The notes under the pieces were generated by a model. The model was not told where the DNA came from. It saw only the letters and a list, made by a program, of their open reading frames with translations, and searched no databases. A stretch of 64,000 nucleotides of DNA from Thermococcus camini (GTDB lineage Archaea; Methanobacteriota_B; Thermococci; Thermococcales; Thermococcaceae): contig NZ_LR881183.1 in assembly GCF_904067545.1 (NCBI RefSeq), positions 1,616,277-1,680,276 on the forward strand, in the 5' to 3' direction. Both the position numbers and the translations under genes were made by a program. Positions 1 to 8,639 of the stretch are shown here, piece after piece. The first letter of the stretch is position 1; each line of letters opens with the position of its first letter.

Positions 1-61
1 ACTCAATAAAAACGTTTTGGAAAGATACAAAAACAAAACAGATTAGAACACCAACAGACCT

Positions 62-601
62 TCACTTCTTCTTCCTCTTTCTTACCCTTATGTTCGCTAT
101 GTCCCCAAGCGTCGGTTCGTAGTCCCTGGGTATTGAAGGCTTCTTCTCGATCTCGGTCTCGGCGCGCTCGATGAGGGTTATCTTGAAGTACTTCTCCAGC
201 TTTTTCGCTTCCTTTATCGTCGGCTCGCGGTGGCCGTGGGCGATGGCGCGGAGGTCGTTCATAGAGAGCCCGATCTCATGGGAGAGCTCCTCGTAGCTCT
301 TTCCCGAGCGCTGTATCGCCCTGTAAACCCTCTCGGCGTAATCCTCAACTATCTCCTCTGTGTACAGCGGCCTCTCCGTCCTCGGCTTCGGAGCGGGCCT
401 GGAGGCCGGCCGCGAGTACGTCCTTCTCACCGGCCGCCTTCCGGTGGGCATTATGCTGAAGGTTCCGGGCTTCTTTCCGCCGTATTTCTCATAACAGCGG
501 TCGCAGACGAGAACTTCCGCCCCCTCGATCCTTATCCTGTGACCGGGACCTCTTATCGGCGCCCCACATACCTCACAGTACCTTGGCTTGGCCTTCCCCA
601 T
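62..601 (-). CDS. MBF1-like transcription factor: zinc ribbon plus helix-turn-helix
   Basis: Encodes 179 residues. An N-terminal zinc ribbon has CxxC pairs at residues 9-12 and 33-36. A basic, Pro/Arg-rich linker follows, then a Cro/C1-type helix-turn-helix (about residues 90-145, with the SYEELSHEIGLS core) and a Lys/Arg-rich tail. This is the architecture of archaeal multiprotein bridging factor 1 homologues, cytoplasmic DNA- or ribosome-associated regulators. The open frame continues upstream to 703, but the ATG at 601 is preceded by GGTGGTTGAG and begins directly with the zinc ribbon, so it is preferred. It is transcribed divergently from the acetyltransferase gene. A TTTAAA core near 643-650 may serve both directions. 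Confidence 0.9.
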   Translation of the reverse strand: MGKAKPRYCEVCGAPIRGPGHRIRIEGAEVLVCDRCYEKYGGKKPGTFSIMPTGRRPVRRTYSRPASRPAPKPRTERPLYTEEIVEDYAERVYRAIQRSGKSYEELSHEIGLSMNDLRAIAHGHREPTIKEAKKLEKYFKITLIERAETEIEKKPSIPRDYEPTLGDIANIRVRKRKKK

Positions 602-671
602 CTCAACCACCTTCTTGCTCCACTTAAGGCTGGGAGTCATGCTTTTTAAACCCCACGATGAGCTTATATCG

Positions 672-1172
672 ATGGCGAAAGTTAAGATAGAGCGGCTCCC
701 CAAGCTTGATCAGGAAACGCTGGAAAGGCTCATCGAGATATACATGAGGGGTTACGAGGGCATGCGGGAGTACGGCGGCGAGGGGGAGAGCTACGCGAAG
801 CGCTACCTCCGATGGTGCTGGAACAAGGCTAAGGACGGCTTTTTCATTGCAAAGGTCGGCGACGAGATAGCGGGCTTCATAGTCTGCGACGCGGACTGGT
901 ACAGCAAGTACGAGGGGAGAACCGTCGGAGCTATTCACGAGTTCGTGCTCGACAAGAAGTTTCAGGGACACGGCATAGGACATAAGCTTATGGAGAGGTG
1001 CCTGGAGTACCTCGCGGAACGCACCGACAGGGTGGAGCTATGGGTCGGGGAGAAAAACGAGGGTGCCATCAGATTCTACGAGAACTACGGATTTAAGAAA
1101 GTCGGTCAGAGCGGAATATGGGTGCGAATGGTGAAAGACCTGAAGAGAAAAGAGGGAAACGCTTCCGAATGA
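672..1172 (+). CDS. GNAT-family N-acetyltransferase (RimI-like)
   Basis: Encodes 166 residues with a single GNAT fold. The acetyl-CoA loop (Q/RxxGxG/A) is seen as FQGHGIGHKLM, followed by the typical late strand and helix with EKNEGAIRFYENYGF. The family transfers acetyl from acetyl-CoA to an amine; RimI-like members act on protein N-termini or side chains, but the substrate here is not evident. The ATG at 672 is chosen because it lies about 25 bases after the TTTTTAAA element near 643, consistent with a nearly leaderless mRNA. An in-frame upstream start at 588 would overlap the divergent MBF1 gene. Confidence 0.85.
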   Translation: MAKVKIERLPKLDQETLERLIEIYMRGYEGMREYGGEGESYAKRYLRWCWNKAKDGFFIAKVGDEIAGFIVCDADWYSKYEGRTVGAIHEFVLDKKFQGHGIGHKLMERCLEYLAERTDRVELWVGEKNEGAIRFYENYGFKKVGQSGIWVRMVKDLKRKEGNASE

Positions 1173-1189
1173 AGTGTGGAGGGGTGTGG

Positions 1190-1483
1190 ATGCCCTGCAT
1201 AAGCCCCCCAAGTCCCGAGAAGGTGGTGAAGTTGAAAGAGGAGAGCTTCATACGTGAAGGTAAAGGCAAGCTGAAGGTCGTCATAGAGAGCGAGGGCGAA
1301 ACCCTGGAAACGACCGTTAAAGGCTCCCTGAAGAGCATTGAGGAAATAGCCGAGATGCTGGGCGTCGAGGTGCAGAACGGGAGAATAAAGACGGTCGTCG
1401 ATGGGGTGAAGATCAACGCCGAGCGCGGAAAGCTGGAGATGGAGTTCGAGAACGGGGACAGGATGAGGATCGAGAGGGCTTGA
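1190..1483 (+). CDS. Small conserved hypothetical protein
   Basis: Encodes 97 residues of unknown function. After a short MPCISPPSP start it is rich in Lys/Glu/Val beta-strand pattern and ends in a repeated-strand region (KLEMEFENGDRMRIERA). No catalytic motif or membrane segment is seen. A strong GGAGGGG Shine-Dalgarno five bases before the ATG at 1190 decides the start; an upstream ATG at 1169 would overlap the acetyltransferase stop as ATGA. It is probably cotranscribed with the acetyltransferase and ends two bases before the convergent transporter gene. Confidence 0.7.
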   Translation: MPCISPPSPEKVVKLKEESFIREGKGKLKVVIESEGETLETTVKGSLKSIEEIAEMLGVEVQNGRIKTVVDGVKINAERGKLEMEFENGDRMRIERA

Positions 1484-1484
1484 C

Positions 1485-2339
1485 TTAACCCGTTGAGATG
1501 AGGATTATCCCGACGCCCGTGAGAATTATGGCATAGAGGAGCCTCCTCGTGAGGGGTTCATTCAGGAAAAGCACGGCCAGAAGCGCCGCGAGTATTGGGC
1601 TCGACTCGGCCGCTGGAGTGGCGACGCTTGAGCCCGCCTCTTTTATCGCCGTCGTAAAGAAGCAGTGGCCCAGGAATGTCCCCAGGAACGCAACGAGGAA
1701 GACCGTCCCCCAGTTCCTGGGCCGCATCCCCCTGACGTCCGGCAGTATCTTCGGCACGAAGATAAGGGCACCGAGGGCGCCGAAGCTTATCCTGAGGCCG
1801 GCTATGACGAGGGGGTTGTTGCCCGTGACGAGCCAGTCGGTCATGACGATCGCGGCCGCCCAGAGAACCTGCGCGCCGGCACTGAAGAGAACTCCCCTGG
1901 GGTCGAGCCTCCCCTCCCTCGACTCGCCCATGAGTATCGTCACCGCAAGGATTATCAGAAAGGCCCCCACACCGATTCGGAGGGTCAAGGGCCTTCCAAG
2001 GAAGATGTGAGCCAGGAGCATCGTGAGTATAGGATACGGCGTCACGAGGAGGGCCGCCCTGGAGACGCCGAGTATCTTGATGGACTCGAAAAAGAGCCAG
2101 TCCCCAAGAGTGAAGCCGATCAGGGCCGAGATAACGAGGATCAAAAAACCCCGGGTTCCGAGGGGTGGAAGGCCATAGATAGCCAGAACCACGAAGTACA
2201 GAAGGGCACCCATGAAGAGCCTCAGAACGTTGAGGGAGAGCGAGCTGATGCCCCTCATGGAGACCCTGGCGAGCAGCGAGCTAACAGCCCACAGGAGGGC
2301 CGCGGAGAGTGCAAAGATTACGCCAAGGATGATGCTCAT
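1485..2339 (-). CDS. EamA/DMT-family transporter
   Basis: Encodes 284 residues with about ten hydrophobic segments arranged as two tandem five-helix EamA repeats, the layout of drug/metabolite exporters (RhaT/YdcZ type). The second half contains the usual Pro/Gly-rich helix (VATPAAESSPILAALLAVLFLNEPLT). It acts in the cytoplasmic membrane, and the substrate cannot be inferred. No Shine-Dalgarno is visible before the ATG at 2339, so the transcript may be leaderless. It is convergent with the preceding small gene. Confidence 0.85.
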   Translation of the reverse strand: MSIILGVIFALSAALLWAVSSLLARVSMRGISSLSLNVLRLFMGALLYFVVLAIYGLPPLGTRGFLILVISALIGFTLGDWLFFESIKILGVSRAALLVTPYPILTMLLAHIFLGRPLTLRIGVGAFLIILAVTILMGESREGRLDPRGVLFSAGAQVLWAAAIVMTDWLVTGNNPLVIAGLRISFGALGALIFVPKILPDVRGMRPRNWGTVFLVAFLGTFLGHCFFTTAIKEAGSSVATPAAESSPILAALLAVLFLNEPLTRRLLYAIILTGVGIILISTG

Positions 2340-2402
2340 GGTGGGAGATGGGACATCGGGGCTAATAAGGGTAACGATTGAAAAAGAAGCAGAAAAAAGA
2401 CC

Positions 2403-2807
2403 TCACCTCATAACGGGCCTGAACTTGTAGCCGTAGAGGATTATTCCGTCCTCCTCGAACTCCCTTATCTTCTTGGTGACGACCTCGACCTCCATTCCGA
2501 AGTCTATCTCCTCCGGGTCAACGTCGGTGAGCTGAGCCAGAACCACCGGCCCCTCCTCAAGCTCAACCAGAGCCAGCGGGAAGGGCTTGTAATACTCGAA
2601 GCCGCTCGGCGGGTTCCTGACTATCGTCCAGCTGATGACCTTCCCCCTTCCGCTCAGCTCGATTTCCTCGACGTTCCTTGAGCCGCAGACAGGGCAGACA
2701 GGCCTCTTAGGGAAGTGGACGTGACCGTTCTCGCACTTTCCACCTATGAGCCTGTACTTCTCACGGAAGTGCCTCCAGTAGCGGGAAACCTGCATCGGGC
2801 GCGCCAT
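2403..2807 (-). CDS. DUF35 OB-fold/zinc-ribbon protein of the thiolase-HMG-CoA synthase complex
   Basis: Encodes 134 residues: an N-terminal rubredoxin-like zinc ribbon (C25, C38, C41 and possibly H29, where other members often have a fourth Cys) followed by an OB-fold with the acyl-CoA-associated motif TIVRNPPSGFEYYKPFPLALVEL-like strands. DUF35 proteins bridge acetoacetyl-CoA thiolase and HMG-CoA synthase in an archaeal complex that channels acetoacetyl-CoA. The gene starts two bases after the thiolase stop, as the third gene of the operon. The chaperone or scaffold role is from knowledge of the family. Confidence 0.88.
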   Translation of the reverse strand: MARPMQVSRYWRHFREKYRLIGGKCENGHVHFPKRPVCPVCGSRNVEEIELSGRGKVISWTIVRNPPSGFEYYKPFPLALVELEEGPVVLAQLTDVDPEEIDFGMEVEVVTKKIREFEEDGIILYGYKFRPVMR

Positions 2808-2808
2808 T

Positions 2809-3969
2809 TCAGACCCTCCTAAAGACGTTGACCGTTATGTTCGAACCGGTTCCACCTATGTTCTGGGTGAGGCCGATCTCTGCATCCGGCACCTGGCTCG
2901 GCGCCTCGCCGCGGAGCTGGAGCACCGCCTCAACCGTCTGGTAAACGCCGGTGGCTCCGACCGGATGACCGCGAGCCTTGAGGCCTCCCATGGTCTGTAT
3001 CGGGTAGTCTGCGTCAATCGCTATCTGTCCCTCCTTTGCCAGCTTGGCCCCTTCTCCCTTCTTGGCGGCGCCGAGGGCTTCGAGGCTTAAAGCGGCCATG
3101 ACTGTGAACGCGTCGTGAACCTCGAAGAAGTCGATGTCCTTGGCCTCAACACCGGCCATCTTATAAGCTCTCTCGGCAGCGACCTTTGCCGCCTTGAGGG
3201 TGAGTAAATCCTCCCTGCTGGCGAGGCTTATGGTGTCTATGGCGCGCCCCATTCCAGCCACTTCAACCCACTTCTCCTTCGGAACGCCGAGCTCCTTGGC
3301 TTTCTCGGGCGTGGTGATTATCACCGATGCCGCACCATCGCATACCGGCGAGGCATCGAAGAGCTTGAGCGGGTCGGCCACGTAGGGGCTCTTGAGGACG
3401 GTCTCAACCTTAATCGGGCGCTTGAACATCGCATAGGGGTTCTTGGCACCGTTGGCGTGAGCATTTACCGCGAACAAAGCTAAGTCCTCCTCGGTGTAAC
3501 CGTAGGTCTTCATGTAGTAGCGCATCACGAGCGCGTTTAAGGCAACAAAGCTCGCCCCATGGAAGAGCTCCCACTCGGCGTCGGCCGCGTAGGCGAGGTA
3601 TCTGGTGGCGTCGCTCGGCCAGGCGTCGGTCATCTTCTCGACTCCAACTACCGCAACCACATCCTCCAGCCCGCTGAGTACGGCCTTGACTCCTTCCTGC
3701 ACAGCCGCACCACCGCTGGCACAGGCTGCCTCGATTTTAACGGCTGGAATGTTTCCAAGCCCGGCCCAGTCGGCTATGAGCGCACCGAGGTTCTCCTGCT
3801 CCACGAAGGGACCGGAAACCATGTTTCCGGCGTAGAGCGAATTCACCCTGTCTATTCCAGCGTCGTCCATCGCGCTGAGGAGAGCCTCAACGGCCAAATC
3901 CCTAAGGCTAAGCTTCCAGTGCTCGCCAACCGGGGTCATACCGGCACCTATTATGACTGCCTTCCTCAT
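2809..3969 (-). CDS. Acetyl-CoA C-acetyltransferase (SCP2-type thiolase)
   Basis: Encodes 386 residues of thiolase fold. The nucleophilic Cys sits in AACASGG (about residue 83); the catalytic His residues are in FFEVHDAF and in GHPVGATG. It condenses two acetyl-CoA to acetoacetyl-CoA, the first step of the mevalonate route to archaeal isoprenoid lipids. The ATG at 3969 follows GAGGTGGTCGAG, so it is preferred to the upstream GTG at 3978. It sits between HMG-CoA synthase and the DUF35 scaffold, a conserved archaeal arrangement in which the unfavourable thiolase product is passed directly to the synthase. Confidence 0.92.
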   Translation of the reverse strand: MRKAVIIGAGMTPVGEHWKLSLRDLAVEALLSAMDDAGIDRVNSLYAGNMVSGPFVEQENLGALIADWAGLGNIPAVKIEAACASGGAAVQEGVKAVLSGLEDVVAVVGVEKMTDAWPSDATRYLAYAADAEWELFHGASFVALNALVMRYYMKTYGYTEEDLALFAVNAHANGAKNPYAMFKRPIKVETVLKSPYVADPLKLFDASPVCDGAASVIITTPEKAKELGVPKEKWVEVAGMGRAIDTISLASREDLLTLKAAKVAAERAYKMAGVEAKDIDFFEVHDAFTVMAALSLEALGAAKKGEGAKLAKEGQIAIDADYPIQTMGGLKARGHPVGATGVYQTVEAVLQLRGEAPSQVPDAEIGLTQNIGGTGSNITVNVFRRV

Positions 3970-3979
3970 CTCGACCACC

Positions 3980-5032
3980 TCACACTATGTACTTTCTCCT
4001 CGCCTTCGCGTAGAGGGCGTAGTCGATGTACCTCTTCCTGTTCACGTAGTCCATGGTCTTCGGAGCCAGCTCGCGCTTCTCCTCTATTGCATCTTGAACG
4101 ACAACGCTGAAGGCGTCGCTTCCAGCGCCGGAACCGAAGGAAACCCACAGAATCCTGTCGCCGGGCTTGGCTATGTCGAGAACGGCAGAAACTCCGACCA
4201 TCGTGGCACCGCTGTAGGTGTTTCCGATGATTCCGGTGAGCAGGCCTGGGAGAACCTTCTCCTTCGGAATGCCGAGGATCTTGGCAACGGTGAGCGGGAA
4301 CTTGACGTTCGGCTGGTGGAAGACCGCGTAGTCGAAGTCGTCCACCGTTAAACCGAGCTCCTCCATAAGGGTGTTGGCCGCGTTGACTATGTGGTGGAAG
4401 TAGGCCGGCTCGCCGGTGAACCTGTTACCGTGCCTCGGGTAGTGCTCGTGTTGCCTTCTCCAGAAGTCCGGAGTGTCGGTGACGTAGGAGTAGCTGCCCT
4501 CGAAATAAGCGAGAGTCTCGGAGCTCTTTGGCCCGACTATGAATGCCGCTCCTCCGGCTCCTGCCGTGAACTCAAGGTGGTCGCCGGGTCTTCCCTGGGC
4601 TGTATCAGCACCAATGGCCATAGCGTAGTCGGCCATCTCCGAGCCGACGAAGCCGATAGCGGTTTGCAGAGCCTCGGTTCCCGCCTTACAGGCGAACTCA
4701 AAGTCAGCCGTGCTTACATCGGGAGTGACCCCTATTGCCTCGGCTATGACCGTCCCAGTCGGTTTGACCGCGTAGGGCTTGCTCTCGCTTCCGAACCAGA
4801 CGGCGCGGATAAGCTTCGGGTCTATCCCTGCCCTCCTGAGGGCGTTTCTCGCGGCTTCGATTCCTATCGTGAGCGCGTCCTCGTCGAGACCGGGAACGGC
4901 TTTCTCCTCAATGGGGAAGCTGGAAACCCCCCAGACCCTTCCTATCTCCTCGGCCTTGATTCTATACATTGGAACATAGGCACCGTAGCCGACGATGCCG
5001 ACTTCGCGCCTCGGCTTCAGGAGCTTTTTCAT
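3980..5032 (-). CDS. Hydroxymethylglutaryl-CoA synthase
   Basis: Encodes 350 residues, the usual archaeal length. The acyl-accepting Cys115 lies in FACKAGTE, catalytic His239 in VFHQPNVKF, and a conserved Glu in GSESKP (residue 83). It condenses acetoacetyl-CoA with acetyl-CoA to HMG-CoA for mevalonate and isoprenoid lipids. The ATG at 5032 is preceded by GGTGATG. A TATA element (CTTTTATAAC on the minus strand, about 5086-5096) lies roughly 55 bases upstream. It is the first gene of the HMGS-thiolase-DUF35 operon, with 10 bases to the next start. Confidence 0.93.
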   Translation of the reverse strand: MKKLLKPRREVGIVGYGAYVPMYRIKAEEIGRVWGVSSFPIEEKAVPGLDEDALTIGIEAARNALRRAGIDPKLIRAVWFGSESKPYAVKPTGTVIAEAIGVTPDVSTADFEFACKAGTEALQTAIGFVGSEMADYAMAIGADTAQGRPGDHLEFTAGAGGAAFIVGPKSSETLAYFEGSYSYVTDTPDFWRRQHEHYPRHGNRFTGEPAYFHHIVNAANTLMEELGLTVDDFDYAVFHQPNVKFPLTVAKILGIPKEKVLPGLLTGIIGNTYSGATMVGVSAVLDIAKPGDRILWVSFGSGAGSDAFSVVVQDAIEEKRELAPKTMDYVNRKRYIDYALYAKARRKYIV

Positions 5033-5162
5033 GGGCATCACCTACAAAAGTTGAACGTAACTTCGGCTAAGGTTCATGGGCGAGTTATAAAAGTCTTTCG
5101 GTAAAAGTAAAAGGTTTTTTCGACGATTAGCGATAAAAAAGGACGGAAAACGAAAGACGCCT

Positions 5163-5843
5163 TTATGGTTTCCTCACGACAAACAGCGCGTGATCCTTCT
5201 CGTAGGGTTCGAGCGAAAGCCTCTCGACGACCTCAAAGTAGCTGGCTAACTCTTTCTCGACCTCCCTGAAGACCTGCTCGGGCTCTTTGGTGACGTCGAT
5301 GCTCCTGCTCTTAACGCTTATCATGGCGTAGCCGCCGCTCTTGAGGTAGATTCTAGCGTTGTCTATGAGTATCTTCGCCTGCGTCGGCTGGGCGACATCT
5401 TCGAAGATAACGTCGATCTTCGGCACGAGCGCGCGGTAGCCCTCCGGCTTGGTGGCGTCGCCGAGTATGGGGACGAGGTTCCTGCGTTCCTCCACAAGGG
5501 GCACCAGCTCCCTCAGGACGCGCGGGGAAAACTCCACACCGAATACCCTGCCCTCCCAGCCAACGACGTCGCTGACGTGGCTCGCGGTGGTTCCGCTGGC
5601 AACGCCGAGGTAGAGAACCTTTGAGCCAGGCTTTATCGGAAAGTTCTTGAGGCCGTTGAGTATGGCCGCGCCGAGCTTGGAGCGGCTGGGGTTCCACACC
5701 CTGTACTCCTCACCCTCGAACTTTATCAGCCTCTCGCCGTAGACCTTCTGGCCGGGAACGAGGTTCTTGGTGGCTATTCTCTCGCTACCGTCCTCATCAA
5801 CGAAGACGTAAACGCCCGGGAACCTGTGCTTCTTAATCTTCAT
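5163..5843 (-). CDS. flpA: Fibrillarin, C/D-box RNP 2'-O-methyltransferase
   Basis: Encodes 226 residues, typical for archaeal fibrillarin. A short N-terminal beta domain precedes a Rossmann methyltransferase with the SAM-binding loop [13 protein letters not shown] and conserved FEDVAQPTQ and ISVKSRS strands. It is the catalytic subunit of archaeal C/D-box small RNPs, methylating rRNA and tRNA ribose 2'-OH at sites chosen by guide RNAs with L7Ae and Nop5. It lies five bases downstream of the Nop5 gene in the same operon, the standard pairing. Confidence 0.95.
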   Translation of the reverse strand: MKIKKHRFPGVYVFVDEDGSERIATKNLVPGQKVYGERLIKFEGEEYRVWNPSRSKLGAAILNGLKNFPIKPGSKVLYLGVASGTTASHVSDVVGWEGRVFGVEFSPRVLRELVPLVEERRNLVPILGDATKPEGYRALVPKIDVIFEDVAQPTQAKILIDNARIYLKSGGYAMISVKSRSIDVTKEPEQVFREVEKELASYFEVVERLSLEPYEKDHALFVVRKP

Positions 5844-5848
5844 CTACC

Positions 5849-7120
5849 TCACCTCTTGCCCTTCTTCTTTTTCTTTCCGCTCTTCTCGCCCTTCTTACCC
5901 TTTCCGGCCTTTTCCTTTTTCTTGCCGACGAAGCCCTTGCCCCGCTTTTCCTTCCCCTTGAACTTCTTCTTTTTCTTCTTTTCCGGCTTGGCCTTCCTCT
6001 TGGGCGGGTTCGGATACTTCTGCTTTATCTCCTGGATGCGCTGCTCTATCTCCTGCTTCAGCTCCTCGGCGATGTATTCACCGGAGAAGTAGTCAACCCT
6101 AGCGGCTATGGCGAGCTTTCCTGCCAAAGCCCTCGCGATCTTACCCCTCTGCCACCATGGTGAGCGGTTTATCGCCGGATACTGGAAGATGACTCCGTGC
6201 TTTGGAGGTTTGGCACCGCTCCTCAGGTGCCTGAAGAGGGCCTTCTCGGCACCGAGAACCTGTATCGTCGAGGCGGGCATTATGGCGAGCTCCTTGAGAC
6301 CTCCAGCGAGGCTCATAAGACGGGCGGCGAGCTTGGCACCGACCAAAGCTTTCAGGTTCGGTGCGACCTCGTCCATGGCCGTCTCAAGATAGTCCTCTAT
6401 CTCCTTCCTGAGCCTGTAGAGGTCGTTTATCTCGCTGGCCAGCTTCATTATGATGTCGCTGTCGAACTTACCGAGCGGAGCACCCATCGAGGTTTCCGCG
6501 GCCTTCAGTATCTTCTCCACCTTGGAATCAGGGAAACCAAGGCTCCTGAGCTTCTCCTCGCTGACGTCCTCCCTCGAGCCAACGGTCTTGACGAACGCCA
6601 CGTACTGCTCGTGCCTCGGGAGTATCTCATCGAGCTCGGGGAAGTGCAGACCGTACCACTCCCTCAGCCTGGAGACGAGGAGGTTAGTAACCTTGTCTAT
6701 GTCGTCAAGGGCCTCGATGGCCTGGATTATCATCTTGTCCCTGGCACCGCTCTGCTCCTGTATGCGGAGCCTGGTCAGGGCAACGCCGACGCTAAAGTAC
6801 TCATCAAACCAGTTCTCGCCGAGGAACTCCTCGGGGCTTGAGCGGAGCTTTTCGCCAGCCAGGTTCGGGAACTCGGCGGTGGCGTTGTAGCCAAGCTCCT
6901 TGAGCTTCCTGCTAAGCTCCGAGTCCTCAACAACGAACTCGTCGTAGCCCTCTTCACTCAGCTCGTCGAGGAAAGAAACCAGCTCGTCGCTTGGCTCGCC
7001 CTTTAAAAGCCTGTCAAGGCTCGCCTCCGGCCTTCCAGAGAAGACCCTCTGATCGATGAGATTACCGCTCTCGTCAAAGGCGTAGATGCCCCTGACGTTC
7101 TCCGCTATGTAAGCTTTCAT
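5849..7120 (-). CDS. Nop5 (Nop56/58) C/D-box RNP core protein
   Basis: Encodes 423 residues. An N-terminal fibrillarin-binding domain is followed by a central coiled coil (about residues 120-250), then the Nop RNA-binding domain containing the conserved ALVGAKLAARLMSLAGGLKELA and GAEKALFRHLRSGAKPPKHG regions. A very Lys-rich tail begins near residue 380. It scaffolds fibrillarin and L7Ae on guide RNAs. The run of Met codons at the start leaves ambiguity; the last ATG (7120), after GGTGATG, is chosen. A TATA-like TTTTATAC on the minus strand near 7150-7160 is the likely promoter. Confidence 0.95.
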   Translation of the reverse strand: MKAYIAENVRGIYAFDESGNLIDQRVFSGRPEASLDRLLKGEPSDELVSFLDELSEEGYDEFVVEDSELSRKLKELGYNATAEFPNLAGEKLRSSPEEFLGENWFDEYFSVGVALTRLRIQEQSGARDKMIIQAIEALDDIDKVTNLLVSRLREWYGLHFPELDEILPRHEQYVAFVKTVGSREDVSEEKLRSLGFPDSKVEKILKAAETSMGAPLGKFDSDIIMKLASEINDLYRLRKEIEDYLETAMDEVAPNLKALVGAKLAARLMSLAGGLKELAIMPASTIQVLGAEKALFRHLRSGAKPPKHGVIFQYPAINRSPWWQRGKIARALAGKLAIAARVDYFSGEYIAEELKQEIEQRIQEIKQKYPNPPKRKAKPEKKKKKKFKGKEKRGKGFVGKKKEKAGKGKKGEKSGKKKKKGKR

Positions 7121-7451
7121 CATCATCACCCTCTCAGTTTTTGTCTCCGAAGTATAAAAGGATTAGGCGTTTTAAATCCTTGCGTGTATTCGTTTTGCAT
7201 CAACTTCCATGGAGACCCCTGGCACTGACCTCCTCCCCGCCCTAAAGGCCGAGGCTTGTGAAAAGAGAAAAGTCAATGAGCATTGTTAGCCTGAGAGTTT
7301 TAAGAACCCCACGTAGGGTGCTGTATAAAATTGTATGTGGTTCGCCATAATATAACTTGGTTTTGACCATGATTTCACTTTTAGTGATAGAAAGGGTTAA
7401 ATAGTCCAACGGCATATTTTGTAATGCAATCTCCTATTGGAGGTGCAGGTC
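7121..7451 (+). other. Intergenic region with promoters and a repeat relic
   Basis: This 330-base stretch holds the minus-strand Nop5 promoter (near 7150), a dispersed hairpin-containing repeat (7207-7262), and a short open frame (7278-7352, starting MSIVSLRVL) with no recognisable product. An AT-rich segment follows (7340-7425), then the Shine-Dalgarno GGAGGTG at 7439-7445 for the next gene. A GGGTTAAATAG element near 7388-7398 is the best promoter candidate for the peptidase gene. No RNA gene was recognised. Confidence 0.4.
7207..7262 (+). repeat. Dispersed hairpin-containing repeat, copy A
   Basis: About 55 bases starting CCATGG and containing CCTCCCCGCCCTAAAGG followed by CCGAGGCT. It aligns with copy B at 14960-15016, which also starts CCATGG and contains CCCGCCCTGAAGGGCGAGG. 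The core folds as a short stem (GCCC/GGGC type) with a loop of A-rich bases. Similar CCCGCCCTRAAGG-GCGAGGCT hairpins are remembered near IS200/IS605 (tnpB) element ends in Thermococcales, so a decayed element end is a reasonable reading. That origin is inference; no transposase is present. Confidence 0.4.
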
Positions 7452-8628
7452 ATGAACTGGAAGGCCCCTGTAGTGTTACTCATTGGACTTTTCTTGTTAG
7501 GGGGGGGTCGTGACGGCGGCCCCGGTTGACAAGCCGGGGGCAGTGCCCTTAGCCACAGTTAAAGCACTGGCAGTCAGGGAACTTCACAAGTTCCCGGAAT
7601 TCAACGGGGCAATCCCAACCAGCCCAACACCCCTATACTTCCCCGACGGCAGGTTGGCAGCTTACGAATTCAGAATGGTCAAGAATGGAAAAACCATTGG
7701 TTACATCATAGTATCAGCCAACAGGAATTTGCCACCGGCAATTCTCGAAGCAGGCTTTGGAGAGAAGACTCCAAGCGACCTGATGAAAGAACTCGCGGTG
7801 AAGAAAGGCGTTAAGAACTACCGCCTCGCATACTTCAGCGGATTGAACTACGGCATCTTAGCCGGAGACAAGGTTGTGGACATGAAAGGCAAAGAATACA
7901 GAAAACCAGAAAAATATGTCTTGCAGACTGGAGCATATGCAAGTTCTTGGGACACTGCTGGACAGTATACGATTCAAGCTGCCACTTTGGTAGATCAGAA
8001 GGTGTTATGGAACATACCCAGATGGACAGAAAGTGACCCCTCTGGAGGATCTTGGGCTGGTTATGATTATATTGGGCCTAATGCCGATCCTTGGGACAAA
8101 TGGGATGGTTGTGCTCCAATTGCAGCATCAATGGTAATTGGCTACTATGAGACTCAGTACCAGACAGACTGGTATAAAGAGGCTGTTATAGACATTTTGC
8201 ATTACTTAATGGGAACCAGTGCCAGCGGCTGGACTCCCACTTCTAACATAGGGCCAGGAATTGAGAGATTTTATGACAGGGCTCTATATCTGTACAATGA
8301 AGGAGTATTATCTGATCCTCCTCATTACAAATATACGACCAGCACAATTGACAATCCCAGCAACTCACTGCTATTCACATATGTACAGCTGGAGATTAAA
8401 AGCAAAAGACCACTACTCCTAACAGCTAGTGCAGCGTGGGGCATAGGGTTTGAATGGTCTGGGTCGCTCCATACAACCACAGTAGTTGGCTATAGTGTAT
8501 ACGACAATGGTGAAAAATACTTATACATTCACACAACTTACGATGACCCATACTCAGCATGGGTACTTCTAGATAGCATCGGCAGCGTCAGAACACTTAC
8601 AATGATTAACCCAGTAAAAGTCTCATGA
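7452..8628 (+). CDS. Secreted C39-like cysteine peptidase, signal peptide out of frame at a G8 tract
   Basis: The ATG at 7452 has an ideal Shine-Dalgarno (GGAGGTG, 7439-7445) and opens a signal peptide (MNWKAPVVLLIGLFLLGG), but this frame stops soon after the eight-G run at 7500-7507. The rest of the protein is in the +1 frame, openly readable from a GTG at 7510 to 8628. With seven Gs the two join as ...LLGGVVTAAPVDKPG, a perfect signal-peptidase junction. The mature part has a propeptide-like region (about residues 30-150) and a papain/C39-like domain: Cys in WDGCAPIAASM, His in LHTTTVVGY, Asp in TYDDPYSAW. As written it is frameshifted: a phase-variable tract, early decay or a sequencing error. 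The substrate is unknown. The next gene is 11 bases downstream. Confidence 0.75.
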
Positions 8629-8639
8629 GGTGATTAGAA

